This document shows positions 33,983-44,927 of a stretch of DNA of 64,000 bases, piece after piece. The translations under genes and the position numbers were made by a program. The notes under the pieces were generated by a model. The model searched no databases and was not told where the DNA came from. It saw nothing but the letters and a program-made list of their open reading frames with translations. Positions within the stretch are counted from its first letter, which is position 1. Each line of letters begins with the position of its first letter. Origin of the DNA: Adiantum capillus-veneris (Eukaryota > Streptophyta > Polypodiopsida > Polypodiales > Pteridaceae); assembly GCA_014529385.2 (NCBI GenBank), contig CM043963.1:4871501-4935500 (forward strand). Reading direction: 5' to 3'.

Positions 33983-35219
33983 AATTGTGTCGTGCCTTGA
34001 CACGACCTTGTGCAGTCTTGTCATAGGGTTTTCTTCAGCTTTATCTTGAATGTTGGTCTTCAACCAGCTTTACTTTGAAGGTTGGTCTTCAATTGGAAAG
34101 TGCTTTGTCGTTGATGACGCTCCCCCCTTCCTAGAGTATTCATAGCTATTGTGTTGTTGATTCATGATTTGAGCTTGATTGTTAAGGCAACTTTTCTTCT
34201 TGTTGCGCATTCTTCTCTTTGTTGCCAGTCTTGGCCGCTGTGAAGAGGGATTTTCATGTTTTTGAGTTTGTAGAACTGATCCTCTTTGTGGCGTGGACTT
34301 TATGTTGGGTTTTCTTTCCATGTCCATTGCAATTTGAGTTGTCTGCAATAGGTCACCAATTTTGAAGCACTGTGTGAGCTACCATTGATTGTTCTTGATC
34401 ACTCTCTCGTGAAATTTGTCATTGCTTGTCGTTGTAGGCCATTCTTTTACTTGTCATTGTTTGATGGAGCTTTGTTGTCGACCTTGGAGATAAAAGATTC
34501 TCTTGATAAGCATATGGAGACATGCAACTATTGCTCCAAGTCATCGTCGATTGATTGCGGTAAACATTTCCTTATTGTTGATGTAGAAGGAATATATACA
34601 ACAAGTCGATGATGATGATTTCTAGATTAGGGTCCAAAACCTAGATGACCAAAGGGAAAAACCCGGTGGAAAAAAAGTGCCTTTGGTATATGCTCTTATT
34701 GGAGTTGAGCATTTGGACTTGAAGTACCTGTCATGCACGGTGAGTGCTTGGGAGAAACAAAGGAAGAGTGTCTAATGCAAGTGTCAATTATGGGACACTC
34801 TATAAGCTTATGAGAAATTTGTCAAACAAAAGCATGCAGTGTAAGAGATGGAGTTGATGGGTGCTTCAAGGAACAAATGTAGCACATGTGACATCAAGGA
34901 TGTCTCCATAGCTTCCATGTGTCCAAGAAGGGTTTTCGATGTAGAAACTTGTCCACTCATACCTCACTGTGTTGAGTGCATAAGTGTCTTTTGGACTTCC
35001 TCCTTCACTTACCACTATACTACAATGACTTCGACTCTTATGCTCACTTATACCATCATGAGTGACAATACATAAATATGCTCAACTCTTCCAGCTTGAG
35101 TAGTACCTAGAATAACTAAGATGCTTAAACCACAAAGAATATTACATGAAGGTTTGGGACTAACGCCTTGCTCATTTAGTGGCTTAGCTGCCCAACTTTG
35201 ACTTTTATGCCATGTATGT

Positions 35220-36134
35220 TTAATGACGACTTGGACTCACCTGTTCAAGGCCAGAAACCCAATTCCATAAGCTTTGGAAATTTAGGTCTCTTCCATTGTG
35301 TTGGTCTTTGGATGCCACCATTTTGTCGAGTAGGTTGGCATATTTTGGCTTCTCTTGACTAGCTTGTCGTATGTTCACAATGCTTTGTGAAACAAGTCCT
35401 TCAGCTCTTGTAGGGATTGATGTAGCCTTTGATTTATCTCCCATGAGAAGCGATTGTTGATGTGCGTGGGTTCTTTGTGATTGAGTTTCCACGAGCAATT
35501 TTGGAACCCATCTTGTTTTTGGTCCTTGGGTGACCTTCTTTGGAATTTTCTCTTCTACTTTGGCTTGATTGGCGCTAGGCTTTGGTATCCATATGTGATG
35601 ATTTCCTTTGTAGAAGCCTTGATTTTGGACTTGATGATGAGGTATCCATCTATAGATTGCAGCAGCCTTGGTTACAATTGGCTTCTGTTGGCTTTTGGTT
35701 ATCATTGCTTGCCTTTGGGTAGAAGCTTGTGCTACATGATTTCTCTTGGCTGTCCCGCATTGAGCTACAATTTTTGGTAACCATATTTGAGTGTTACCTT
35801 TGTAAAATCCTTGTGCTTCAAGTAGCTTGACTGGAATCATCTGCCGCTGATTCACTTGTTTGTGTTGGGTAGCTTCGTTGAAGTCTAGCTTCCGTACCCA
35901 AACTTGTCGCGTTATTTGCTTGGAAGGTCTTTTCTTCTGCCTTTTGTTGTTGTTCTTTCTCCTGGTTGAGTTATTTGTCTTGTGTTGATAGCGTGTCTTG
36001 TTCTTTGTAGAATTCATTGGTTGAGGTGAGTAGGTCCAGGCTGTTACTTTAGGCTTTTTGGCCCAAACATTAGCGTTTCCTTGGAAATAGCCTTGAGTGG
36101 TGATTGACTCATTTGATGCTACCCACCCTGTCAC
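35220..36134 (-). CDS. Basic ORF with repeated 'QGFYKGN..IW.PK' modules (element M)
   Basis: Open minus-strand frame of 304 residues, rich in Lys, Gln and Asn. A module recurs: TTQGYFQGNANVWAKK (about residue 11), EAQGFYKGNTQIWLPK (about 110) and QNQGFYKGNHHIWIPK (about 170). It is linked to shorter W(I/V)P or W(V)xK pieces (QVWVRKLDF, IYRWIPHHQV, KTRWVPKLLVE). Highly basic stretches (RRKNNNKRQKKRPSKQ) suggest nucleic-acid binding. It occupies the 3' part of M, where a pol gene or accessory ORF would lie, and is paralogous to the ORF at 49915-50700 of element N. Function unknown; no enzyme motif. The start may lie further upstream, because the element is broken. Confidence 0.6.
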   Translation of the reverse strand: MTGWVASNESITTQGYFQGNANVWAKKPKVTAWTYSPQPMNSTKNKTRYQHKTNNSTRRKNNNKRQKKRPSKQITRQVWVRKLDFNEATQHKQVNQRQMIPVKLLEAQGFYKGNTQIWLPKIVAQCGTAKRNHVAQASTQRQAMITKSQQKPIVTKAAAIYRWIPHHQVQNQGFYKGNHHIWIPKPSANQAKVEEKIPKKVTQGPKTRWVPKLLVETQSQRTHAHQQSLLMGDKSKATSIPTRAEGLVSQSIVNIRQASQEKPKYANLLDKMVASKDQHNGRDLNFQSLWNWVSGLEQVSPSRH

Positions 36135-36539
36135 TTTTTGTTGTTGTGGTTGAACTTGTGCTTCATGTATCCAAATTGGATCTTTGACTTTGGATGTGCT
36201 TCTTCTTGATTCTTATTTGTGATGGAAACTTTGGTTGCTAGACTTTTTCTTTTGGTTTCCATTGCATTGTTGATGGTGTGGCTCTTGATGTAGAGGCTTC
36301 GTTGGAAGTTTGATCTAGGCTCATTGAAGGTAAAGTCGTCTTGCGAGGTTGATATAATTCATTGTTTACCTTTGATTTACCTTTTTCCGTTATGGTTGGT
36401 TGCTCCTTCTTTGCATTGACTTGAGGTGCTTTTGGGGCTTTTGATTATGTTGTTGTTGAAGCTTTTGGTTGTTGTTGAAAGAAGATATTTCTCCAGCTTT
36501 TTGTTAGGACTAGACTCTCCTTGATGTGATGGGAATCGA

Positions 36540-36945
36540 TTATGTGGAGTACTCAGTACTCAACTTGAGTACGACTTCTGCCATGCCAAAGCTAGAAATC
36601 AGAGTTTCTGAACTTGTGTACACAATCTCCTCTAGCTTGGTAATTGCTGGCTTTCCAATCATTCTCCATGTATCATAAGACATTAGATTCTTTGTCTCTT
36701 TTCGATCTATCACAGTTAAACATATGATTTTGAGCCCTGTTTCTCCGCATATGCTGAATTTGATCGTCATAGGAGATAATCGATCTTCTTCCTTGTCCCT
36801 GTTCTTCTCTTGATCTTGCGTTTGTTGAACATTTGACGTTGAACTTGGAAACTTTGCTCCTTATCTGCTGTCGTTTGCGCTTTTTCTGTAGTTGACTTCT
36901 TTGAAACAGCTTCTGGTGATTCTTCAGGTATGTAAATGATGACAT
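36540..36945 (-). pseudogene. Element M internal ORF pieces, unassigned
   Basis: Two overlapping minus-strand frames, one basic (KKRKRQQIRSKVSKFNVK) and one hydrophobic/beta-like (MTIKFSICGETGLKIICLTV then TLISSFGMAEVVLKLS). They adjoin the repeat ORF and probably belong to one frameshifted protein. No domain recognised. Confidence 0.35.
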
Positions 36946-37078
36946 ATTCTCGTGGTTTCTCTACTTCCTTTGTCTACACTTGGGAACCATGCTCCAAGAT
37001 GTAGCTATGTGTCTCACCTTTTCTGCTTTCACACTCACAAACTTCATTGACTTCCTTCAACACCTTTATGATAAATAA

Positions 37079-37223
37079 TGTCAGGACACCGGCAAGGCTA
37101 GACTAGACAAGGGCAGGGCTAGGCTAGGTAGTGTGGAAAGGGAGTCCAACTAGGGCAAAGGGCCAGGGGCTATGCTATATAGTGGGTGGTGGACTCTCAG
37201 GCTCTAGTTCCCCTTGTCTTACA
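37079..37223 (+). repeat. 5' LTR of the chromovirus
   Basis: TGTCAGGACACCGGCAAGGC to CCTTGTCTTACA. A TATATA block at 37176-37181 is the likely promoter. Partner at 42758-42910. Confidence 0.95.
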
Positions 37224-37224
37224 T

Positions 37225-37237
37225 TGGTATCAAGAGC
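37225..37237 (+). promoter_or_regulatory. Primer-binding site (tRNA-Met type)
   Basis: TGGTATCAAGAGC starts one base after the 5' LTR. The usual plant form TGGTATCAGAGC differs by one inserted A. Confidence 0.85.
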
Positions 37238-38020
37238 AAGGTTCCTTTTTTGGGGAAAGGCACAGCCATGGAGGAGGGGAGCACACAATTGTGCATGCTT
37301 TGGTGCATGTCGGGGTCAAGGGGGTGTGGAGCATCCCTCCTGTGAGGAGGACGACAAGGCAAGCACCATGGGTAACCCCCCTTGCACAAAGGAGCCGCTG
37401 AGGTGGACTTGCACAAAACGCACCGTTTGCGGGCTCTACGGCTACACGCCAGGCAGGGTGGGACTTCACGTCACTGGGTCGGAGCCCCTACCTCAACGCC
37501 TTGAGCTCCATGGCGATGGAAACTACCTGTGCACTGTGTTAAGCGGCCATAGCTGACTTTTTTCTTTTTTTTTTTTCCACTTGAGGGTGCCCAACCCCCT
37601 TAGGGGTTAGTGGCCATAAACAAAACTTAAAACATAAGGGGCGGTACCCATAGTGGGGTACCCCACCCCCTACTCCACGTGCGGGTTTGGCAAGGCCGGA
37701 AGGTGCGGCATAGCATCGATGAAGTCGGCACAAATTTCGACACAAATTTTTTGCCTATTACGCAGAAACTCAGAGATTTCAAGAACACGAATTCGACAGA
37801 GTTCAAGTACAACTTTTTGGTAAAATCAATTACCGCTTTCAAGTCTAATTGATTCGGCTATCAAGAACTTGTGGAATTCCATATACGGCGGACAATTCGA
37901 ATCACTCTCCACCGGGATACTCTCAATTTTGACGGAATTAGCAGGGCTCATTATACTTTGCGAGTGCTCTCAATATCAGGTTTTTTTTTTTTATTACTCC
38001 TTGCACCGCACTGTGTCGCC

Positions 38021-39202
38021 ATGGATTCGGATATCAATATGACATTCGATTTTGAGCAAAGTACGCATGATCTTGCCAATGATGGCCCACGGTCGGATCC
38101 TCTCAAGGAGAGTACCCGCGATGCTACGGCAGGTGATGATACTTACGAATTGCTCGATATTCAAGAATTTCGTGCACTTCAGACAGGCATGACAGTCATG
38201 GATGGAAATTTTAAAGCTTTAAATGAAAATGTTACTAAACTATCCAAATTAGTAATTCAATTAATGCATCATCCGTCAAAGAGTTCTATTGACACCCGCA
38301 TGCATGAGCACGTTGCTACACAAGGGCAAGGCACTTCTACTCTAGGGCAAGGCCCAAATACTGATACGTTGCATAGTCTCACTGCAAAAGAGGTGGATGA
38401 ACTGTTGAAAAACACCAAACCACCGATTTTTAAGGGAGAAGATCGAGATCGCAAATAAGGATGCAGTGAATACCTTTCTCAGCAAAGTGGGATGGAATTC
38501 ACGCCTTACGGTGTACTCCGGACGCAGTCAGAGCTCTACAAACGAGCTTAACTCTGGAAGGCAAGGCCTACAAATAGTGGATGTCTCTCAAGGAGAAGAA
38601 CATCATACCAGAGAGTTGGGCAGCTTTTGAAGCAATATTTAGCAAGGAAATTTTGCCTACAAACGAGGCCGATCGGAATTGGACGGCTTGGGACACATGT
38701 TCCATGTGCCAATACCCATCACTACTTGAATATATCTCTCACTATCGGGATGTTATCCTCAAGTTGGAAGGCTTAGATACCTTTCAACAAGTACGGGGGT
38801 TCATATGAGGTCTGGAACTCGAGCATAAGAAGTATGTCAAGACCCAAGACCCTAAAACACTTGAGGAAGCCATAGTGAAATCACATATTCATGATGATCC
38901 AGATGAAAACAAAACACATAATAGTCACGTGCCTTCTAATATACATGGTAATACACGTACTCAGTATGGGCACAATAAAAGAAAATTTCTAGTTGTCAAT
39001 TCGGATGCATCTAAAAAACCCAAGGGGTCCAGGGGTCCTCTCTCTCCTGAGGACTTTGATAAAGCCAAGAAAGAAAAATTATGTTTTCAATGTTTAGGAG
39101 GAGGTCATGACAAAAAGGATTGTCCCAAGGGGAAATCTATTGCTCACGGCAAGGAGAAAACAGTGCACATGGTGCAACTGCTACCTCTTGAGTCTTCCTC
39201 AT
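38021..39202 (+). pseudogene. Chromovirus gag
   Basis: The start ATG at 38021 gives MDSDINMTFDFEQ. The N-terminal part (to 38458) is followed, after frame changes, by TPDAVRALQTSLTLEGKAYK, stop, WMSLKEKNIIPESWAAFEAI and LLEYISHYRDVILKLEGLDT, which is the Retrotrans_gag type capsid region. Near the C-terminus at about 39087-39130 is a classical CCHC knuckle, CFQCLGGGHDKKDC. In-frame stops include 38575 (TAG in KAYK*W, where Trp-Trp is expected) and 38806 (TGA in GFI*GLE). The 5' untranslated region 37238-38020 contains no real gene, only chance frames and a poly-T run near 37567. Confidence 0.8.
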
Positions 39203-39213
39203 GATTCTCTACT

Positions 39214-39670
39214 GTGGAAGTAACACACACTGAGGTGGTGCATGAATGCTGTCTCACAGCTTCCATGTGGCAACCAACCTTTAGACCACATGAGTTAGTA
39301 TGTATGCACGGATATTTGCAAGGACACAAGGTGTGCATCTTGTTAGATGACGGTGCTACTCACAATTTCATCAATTACGGATTGGTGAAAAAACTCGAAT
39401 TGCCTCCAACTCCGAGTACCCACTGCTACAAGGTAGCAATGCTGAATGGACATGATACTGAAATCTGGGATACTCAATGACGAGCTGTTCCATTGGAAGT
39501 ACAAGGGTACTGCACATGTTTGGATTTTCAGGTTATGAACATGGAAAGGGCTGATGTGGTTCTTGGTAGGGAGTGGTTGCATATCCTAGGGCCATCACTG
39601 AAGCGTAGCTATGAGCACAACAGCTTGATGTTTGAATCCCATGGCGCACATGTGTTTTGGTTATGAGAAA
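39214..39670 (+). pseudogene. Chromovirus protease (retropepsin)
   Basis: KVCILLDDGATHNFINYGLV is the retropepsin active-site segment. The usual D-(S/T)-G-A reads D-D-G-A here, so the residue after the catalytic Asp is changed. The domain continues as EVQGYCTCLDFQVMNMERAD and VVLGREWLHIL (the flap-distal 'LG..WL' block) to about 39600. A TGA at 39478 interrupts it and another occurs at about 39664. Confidence 0.75.
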
Positions 39671-39711
39671 AAGATATACCTTTATCACCACTGATTTGTA
39701 CCACTGAGCTT

Positions 39712-40735
39712 ATGCAGCTCGTTTCTGATAATGAAATAGGTCAGGTTTTCTTGTGTTACTCGTTGTCTCATTTTCTTTCTAACATTGAGTCTATTGAACA
39801 TTCCTCAACACCGCATGCTTCTCTCTCCTCTATTCCACAAATTGCTAATTCTAAACAAGCAAACATTTCTAGTCAATTACAGAAATTATTAAAGGAATTT
39901 CAAGATGTATTTCCTAATGATTTTCCATTAGGATTATCGGCGACACGATCAGTACAACATAGCATTGACGTGGCTGCAGGCTGTAAACCTGTTAGTAAAC
40001 CACCTTACCGTATGAGTTATTCAGAAGCTACCGAGGTGGAACGTCAGCTTGCTGACTACCTTAGCAGAGGGTTTATACAACCTAGTTCTTCACCATGGGC
40101 TTCGCCTATCCTCTTGGTGAAGAAAAAAGACGGCAGTAGACTACTGTGGCTTAAATGCGGCTACAGTTAAGAACAAATACCCATTTCCCAAAGTAGATGA
40201 GTTGTTTGACAAGCTCACTCATGCTTGCATTTCTACGTAAATAGGCTTGCAGTCAGGATATCACCAAGTCTGTATTTGACTTGCCGATATACCTAAAACT
40301 ACATTCCGAACACGGTTTGGACACTACGAGTTCTTGGTGATGCCCTTTGGGTTAACCAATCTGCCCGCAACATTCATGACACTTATGGATAGTGTCTTGA
40401 AGCCATATTTGGGCAAATTTGTCATTGTTTTCCTCGATGACATCCTAGTCTATAGTGCTTCTGAAGAAGAACACTTACAACATCTCAGGCAGGTGTTTGA
40501 GTTGTTACGCACAAACAAATTATATGCCAAGGAATCTAAATGTGATTTTCTAAAAGAAAAAATTCATTATTTAGGGCATGTTATTTCAGCTAACAGGATA
40601 TATATGGATCAATCCAAAGTGGATACCATCCGGAAATGGCCTTCTCCTAAAAATCTAGAAGAATTACATTTTTTTAAATGATTTGCAGGTTTTTACCGAA
40701 GGTTCATTAAAAACTATGCTCAAATTGTTGTTCCC
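39712..40735 (+). pseudogene. Chromovirus reverse transcriptase
   Basis: In order: LLKEFQDVFPNDFPLGL, HSIDVAAGCKPVSKPPYRMS, WASPILLVKKKDGS (then a frameshift near 40140), YCGLNAATVKNKYPFPKVDE, GLQSGYHQV, TTFRTRFGHYEFLVMPFGLT, and the catalytic FLDDILVYS at about 40432-40458, then RQVFELLRTNKLYAKESKCD, KIHYLGHVISA and FAGFYRRFI. All seven RT blocks are recognisable. Stops at 40240 (TAA), 40278 (TGA) and 40678 (TGA). Confidence 0.9.
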
Positions 40736-41310
40736 ATGACGGATCAACTAAAAGGCAAAGGTAAAGCTTTTCAATGGGGATCCGCTCAACAACACAGTTT
40801 CGATACGCTCAAGGATGCATTAGCTATAGCTCCTAAAATGGCTATTGTAGATCCTTCGAAACCATTCGTTTTGGAAACGGATGCCAGTGACCGTGCTATT
40901 GGAGCAGTCTTGTTACAAGACAGACGATCGATTGCATTTGAAAGCAAGAAACTTGATGCAGCTCAACAGAACTACTCTGCTTACGAATGCGAACTCTATG
41001 CAATAGTGTCTGCCTTAAAAACATGGCGGCATTATATGTATGGTGCTCAGTTTGAGATTGTGTTTGACCATGCAAGCATCAAATGGTTTACACAACAAAC
41101 GGATTTGAAGGGTCAAAAATCCAGGTGGGCCGAGATTCTTCAGGAATATGACGCCAAACTAAGGTATTGCAAAGGCCGATACAATGTAGTGGCGGATGCT
41201 CTAAGTCGCATGCCAGAGATCAATTTGCTCTTGTTCATGGAACTTTGTACTGAATTTTTAGATTCTCTCAAAGGCAAATATGAGCATGATGACGCATATT
41301 CCAAAGTGTG
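40736..41310 (+). pseudogene. Chromovirus RNase H
   Basis: One continuous frame: PFVLETDASDRAIGAVLLQD (first catalytic Asp), IAFESKKLDAAQQNYSAYEC with ELYAIV (catalytic Glu), TWRHYMYGAQFEIVFDHASI (third acidic site), KWFTQQTDLKGQKSRWAEIL, and VVADALSRM. A TGA at 41308 ends it. Confidence 0.85.
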
Positions 41311-41329
41311 AAGCCATGTTCAAAAGAGG

Positions 41330-42757
41330 TATCCTTCTCACTCCAACGACGGTAGTGTACAGTTAACCTCCACACCTAGTTCTCCTTTATCAAGTGATGA
41401 ACTACAGCGATGGAAGCATTTTACCATCGACAATGGGTACCTACTCCATAAAGAGAGAGTTTGTGTACCGACGGACATATACATTCGGTGCCAAATTCTT
41501 TATGAATGTCATGATAGTCCAAGTGTAGGGCACCCGGGGATTAGAAAAACTTATGCTCTCGTACGGCTACAGTTTTACTGGTGAGGTATACATGGCTTTG
41601 TTCAATCTTATTTCTTGCATTGCCAAAAATGTCAAGTTAACAAAGCAGAGCGCCTGAAAGCAGGAGGACTCTTACATCCTTTGGAGATTCCCAATGAAAA
41701 ATGGGAAAGCATCTCTATGGATTTTATTGTGGGTTTACCAACCACTGTACGAGGTCATGACTCGGTATGGGTGGTCGTAGACAGGTTGACTAAACTATGT
41801 AAGTTTATTCTGACCAAATCAACGATTAAGACACCAAAACTAGCCAAGTTATTTGTGGACAATCTATACAAACTGCATGGTTTGCCAAGTAACATTGTTA
41901 ATCACCGTGATCCCAAGTTTAACAGCCACTTTTGGAGAGCTATGTTTAAATGATTGGGTACACAACTGAATCTCAGTACAGCTGATCATCCAGAAACAGA
42001 TGGTCAGACGGAACGAGTTAACCAGGTGCTAGAGGATATGCTAAGAGCACATGTCAGCAAAAAACAGTCAGACTAGAAAGAATACTTACCTATTCTCGAG
42101 TTTGCCTACAACAGTGCTAAGCATGTCATAGCAGGATTTAGTCCTTTCATGCTCATGTATGGGTTTCAACCTAGGTCACCCGTTACGGTGGGGTTGGCAA
42201 CCAAAAAACTCCAGCAGGTTAAGGATTTTCTCCAAGACCATATGGATATGCTGAAACTTGCTCATCAGAATGTTCCACAAGCACAGGATCGATAAAAGAA
42301 GTACGCTGATGAGAATCGTCAACAAGTTACCTTAGAAGAAGGGGAGGAAGTATTTTTACGTGTGCCAGAACATTCAGAAAGTCTAAAAACTGGGCCAACA
42401 CCTAAATTATCTCTCTGATATTGTGGGCCTTTCAAAATACTCAAGCGAGTAGGTGATCGTGCCTACAAATTATTACTACCTACACATTCTCCCATTCCTC
42501 CGGTGTTTCATGTAAGCCGTTTACGTAAGCGGTTACATGGGGACGACAATGTCATTGACCAACAGGTTTTGGTTGATTTCATTGAACCTCCTACCTTACC
42601 GCATGAACCTGAACGAGTTCTCGATTATCATGAGTTGTGTACATGTTGTCACGTACGTCAACAAGCCTTAATCAAGTGGAAAGACCGACCTGAGGAAGGT
42701 GCCACTTGGGAAAACATTAGTGTTCGAGGACAAAAACTCTTCTTAAGGGGGGAGTAA
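41330..42757 (+). pseudogene. Chromovirus integrase with C-terminal chromodomain-like segment
   Basis: The HHCC zinc region is ECHDSPSVGHPGIRKTY ... LHCQKCQVNK (41510-41645). The D,D,E core is ISMDFIVGLP (first Asp), GLPSNIVNHRDPKF (second Asp) and [13 protein letters not shown] (Glu). A GPFKILKRVGDRAYKL block follows, then PVFHVSRLRKRLHG. The last segment, ERVLDYHELCTCC with QQALIKWKDRPEEGATWENI (about 42610-42720), has the chromodomain core (..ALIKWK..PEE.ATWE). Stops at 41581, 41951, 42075, 42293 and 42416 break the frame. Confidence 0.9.
42745..42757 (+). promoter_or_regulatory. Polypurine tract of the chromovirus
   Basis: AAGGGGGGAGTAA ends one base before the 3' LTR. Confidence 0.85.
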
Positions 42758-42910
42758 TGTTAGGACACCGACAAGGCCGGACTATACAAGGGCAAGGCCG
42801 AGCTACGCAGTGTGGAAAGGGAGTCCAACTAGGGCAAAGGGCCAGGGGCTATGCTATATAGTGGGTGGTTGGGTGGTGGACTCTCAGGCTCTAGTTCCCC
42901 TTGTCTTACA
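42758..42910 (+). repeat. 3' LTR of the chromovirus
   Basis: Same as 37079-37223, apart from scattered substitutions and an 8-base duplication (GGGTGGTT repeated) near 42870. Confidence 0.95.
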
Positions 42911-42915
42911 AATAA

Positions 42916-44280
42916 GGGAGTTATATCATACCATCTTCATCGCAAAATTTAGTCAGGGTCACCTCATTCACACACACATCAAGAGTAGCCAGTATTTGAT
43001 CCCATCCAAAGGGCTCAAATAACTCCTCTGGAAATGGCTCTGGTACATATGCCTCGTCTTCTACTGAACGCTCTAGGATGAAATCTTCCTTTCTAAGACT
43101 TCCACTCTCAGGATCTCCGTACATCCAAATATGCGCTTTGCTTTCAAAATCAGTTGTGGAGTTTAATTCTTCCCCCAGGGTTCGTTCTACATCTCTATAA
43201 CTATGATCTTTGACATTGATCTTCGTAGTGACATCCTTGTTTCTTAGGTAGATATAGTCATAACCCCAATTTTGTACCATTTTGACCTGATGCATGAATG
43301 GTCTGCCCAATATGATATCAAAGTTGTTGCTCTCGTCGAAATTCATTATGACAAAGGTGTGCTCATACTCGATGCCACACGAGGATACAATGATTTGTTC
43401 TAATATTCCTATCGGTCTGTCAATGTATCCATTTGCTAATTGCAGTTTCATTCGAGTTTTGGTAAGAGCAGACTTTCCCCATTTTGTCCATATTTCTTTG
43501 GTTGCAATGGCGATTCCTGTCCCACTATCTAATATAGCAACCGTCTTTACTCCTTTGTACTCAAGTGGTAAGGTGGTGTTTCCTTCTTCTCCTTCACAAT
43601 AGTCACCCACCTTATTTACTGGTATTGGCTTTGTCTCTGGTTTCTTAGGCGAGGTGTCATCTATGTTTTTGCCCGTGAGTTGGTCATGTGAAGGGATTTT
43701 CAACCCCATGTTTTCTAGGTTTTTGCCCATTTGGCCCCATAGATGCGGTCTAATTTCTAGTAGCTCTGAGATATAAAGTGTGCATTGTATAGGAGAAGAC
43801 ATCAATTCATGCAAGCTCTTGGTATCCATCATTTTTGGTGTGGATTTCCACTGAGAAGGTACCATTTAAATCTCCGATTTTGTTTCGAGTTCTGCTATGA
43901 AAGATGCAAAAGTCTTTAGAGAGCGTGGTTTACTCTCTTCAGATACGATAGACCCGACATCCCCATATAAAGATCGTATATCCCTTGGAAAAAATTCATG
44001 TTCCATGTTTATCTCAGGGATAGGTGCTGACTTTAAAGTAGCACTACCATATTTTTGGTTTCTGATCAATTCCCATAAGGATTGTGGCCATGGTTCTTCT
44101 ACCTCCAGAATAGGCATCACTGCTTGCGAGCCCACCCCATCTGTGGTATTGGCTACTTCCCTTGTATCTAAAGGTGCCTCAATTGCCGGCTCTTCCTGGT
44201 CTCTATTTACAATACCATGTCTTTCCAATTCCCCATTTTTTTTGTGGATTAGCATCTCCGTTTTTGGAGCATCTAGAACA
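42916..44280 (-). pseudogene. Retropepsin-containing ORF of element M
   Basis: Two abutting minus-strand frames (43866-44255, 129 aa; 42921-43865, 314 aa) in the same reading phase, split by a single stop. N-terminal part: AIEAPLDTREVANTTDGVGS, PWPQSLWELIRNQKYG. Central: IPVNKVGDYCEGEEGNTTLP then GVKTVAILDSGTGIAIATKE, which is a retropepsin active site with D-S-G intact, followed by LANGYIDRPIGILEQIIVSS and NFDIILGRPFMHQVKMVQNW. The IPVNK..G.Y.EG.E.N.T.P phrase also occurs before the protease of element N, so the two are relatives. The frame ends just before the chromovirus insertion. RT does not follow. Confidence 0.75.
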
Positions 44281-44285
44281 TGTGG

Positions 44286-44593
44286 TGTTAACCCTCACGT
44301 ACATTCCTATCACCTACGACGAACGCTGTATTATTTATTTGGTAGAGTCAGGTACCGGGCTTGTCGATCCAATAGGAAAAGGGTAAGAGTGATCGCCCAT
44401 GAGAGGCACACTCTAACTGGAACATTCAAGGGATTAGTTGGCTAAGCATGGGCGCCCAAGTGTGAGTGGGGCGAGCTCATATAAAAGTCAACTAAACCTA
44501 AAAATCACTCATTTTCTCATTTGTGCAATTGAAGAGTGCTCTTGCTCCATCTCTATCTTCTTATTCTTCATCTCCTTGTGTGTGTGTGTATGC

Positions 44594-44676
<83 letters not shown>

Positions 44677-44905
44677 CGATCAAGCATTACGGCCGCACGA
44701 CGACGGTGAGGCGGTTGAACGTGGCATCTCCCTCTTCTTCATGGCAAGGAATCCTGCATGATAGGAAGCATAGAGCAGCGAGTGACACACCAACGCCATC
44801 TTTGAGCTTACTAGTTTAGGCTTGTTGTGTGCTTGGAGCCATTTGTGGCTCGCACATAGTGTATCGGCAAGTTCCTTGCATCGACACGTGTGACATATGT
44901 GCACA
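44286..44905 (+). repeat. LTR A (5' LTR of element N)
   Basis: TGTTAACCCTCACGTACATT to ATATGTGCACA. TATA box TATAAAA at 44480-44486, then a (GA)n microsatellite of about 79 bases at 44596-44674, which differs in length between the three copies. Confidence 0.9.
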
Positions 44906-44909
44906 TTTT

Positions 44910-44927
44910 TAGCGCCGTTGCCGGGGA
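44910..44927 (+). promoter_or_regulatory. Primer-binding site (tRNA-Asp type)
   Basis: TAGCGCCGTTGCCGGGGA, four bases after the LTR end. One mismatch to the TGGCGCCGTTGCCGGGGA form known from plant Athila-type gypsy elements. Confidence 0.85.

Larger units (their letters stand above)
37079..42910 (+). mobile_element. Chromovirus-type Ty3/gypsy retrotransposon, complete but mutated
   Basis: 5.83 kb with short LTRs (145 and 153 bp), a primer-binding site TGGTATCAAGAGC directly after the 5' LTR (initiator-Met tRNA type), a purine tract AAGGGGGGAGTAA before the 3' LTR, and the perfect 5-bp target duplication AATAA at 37074-37078 and 42911-42915. The internal order is gag with CCHC knuckle, protease, reverse transcriptase, RNase H, integrase and a C-terminal chromodomain-like segment, which is the Ty3 order with the chromovirus hallmark. 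About a dozen in-frame stops plus a few frameshifts make it non-autonomous now. It lies inside element M. Confidence 0.95.

Noticed and set aside
37131-37556. A 141-codon frame after the chromovirus 5' LTR
   Set aside because: It starts inside the LTR, covers the primer site and leader, and ends well before gag. Not a gene.
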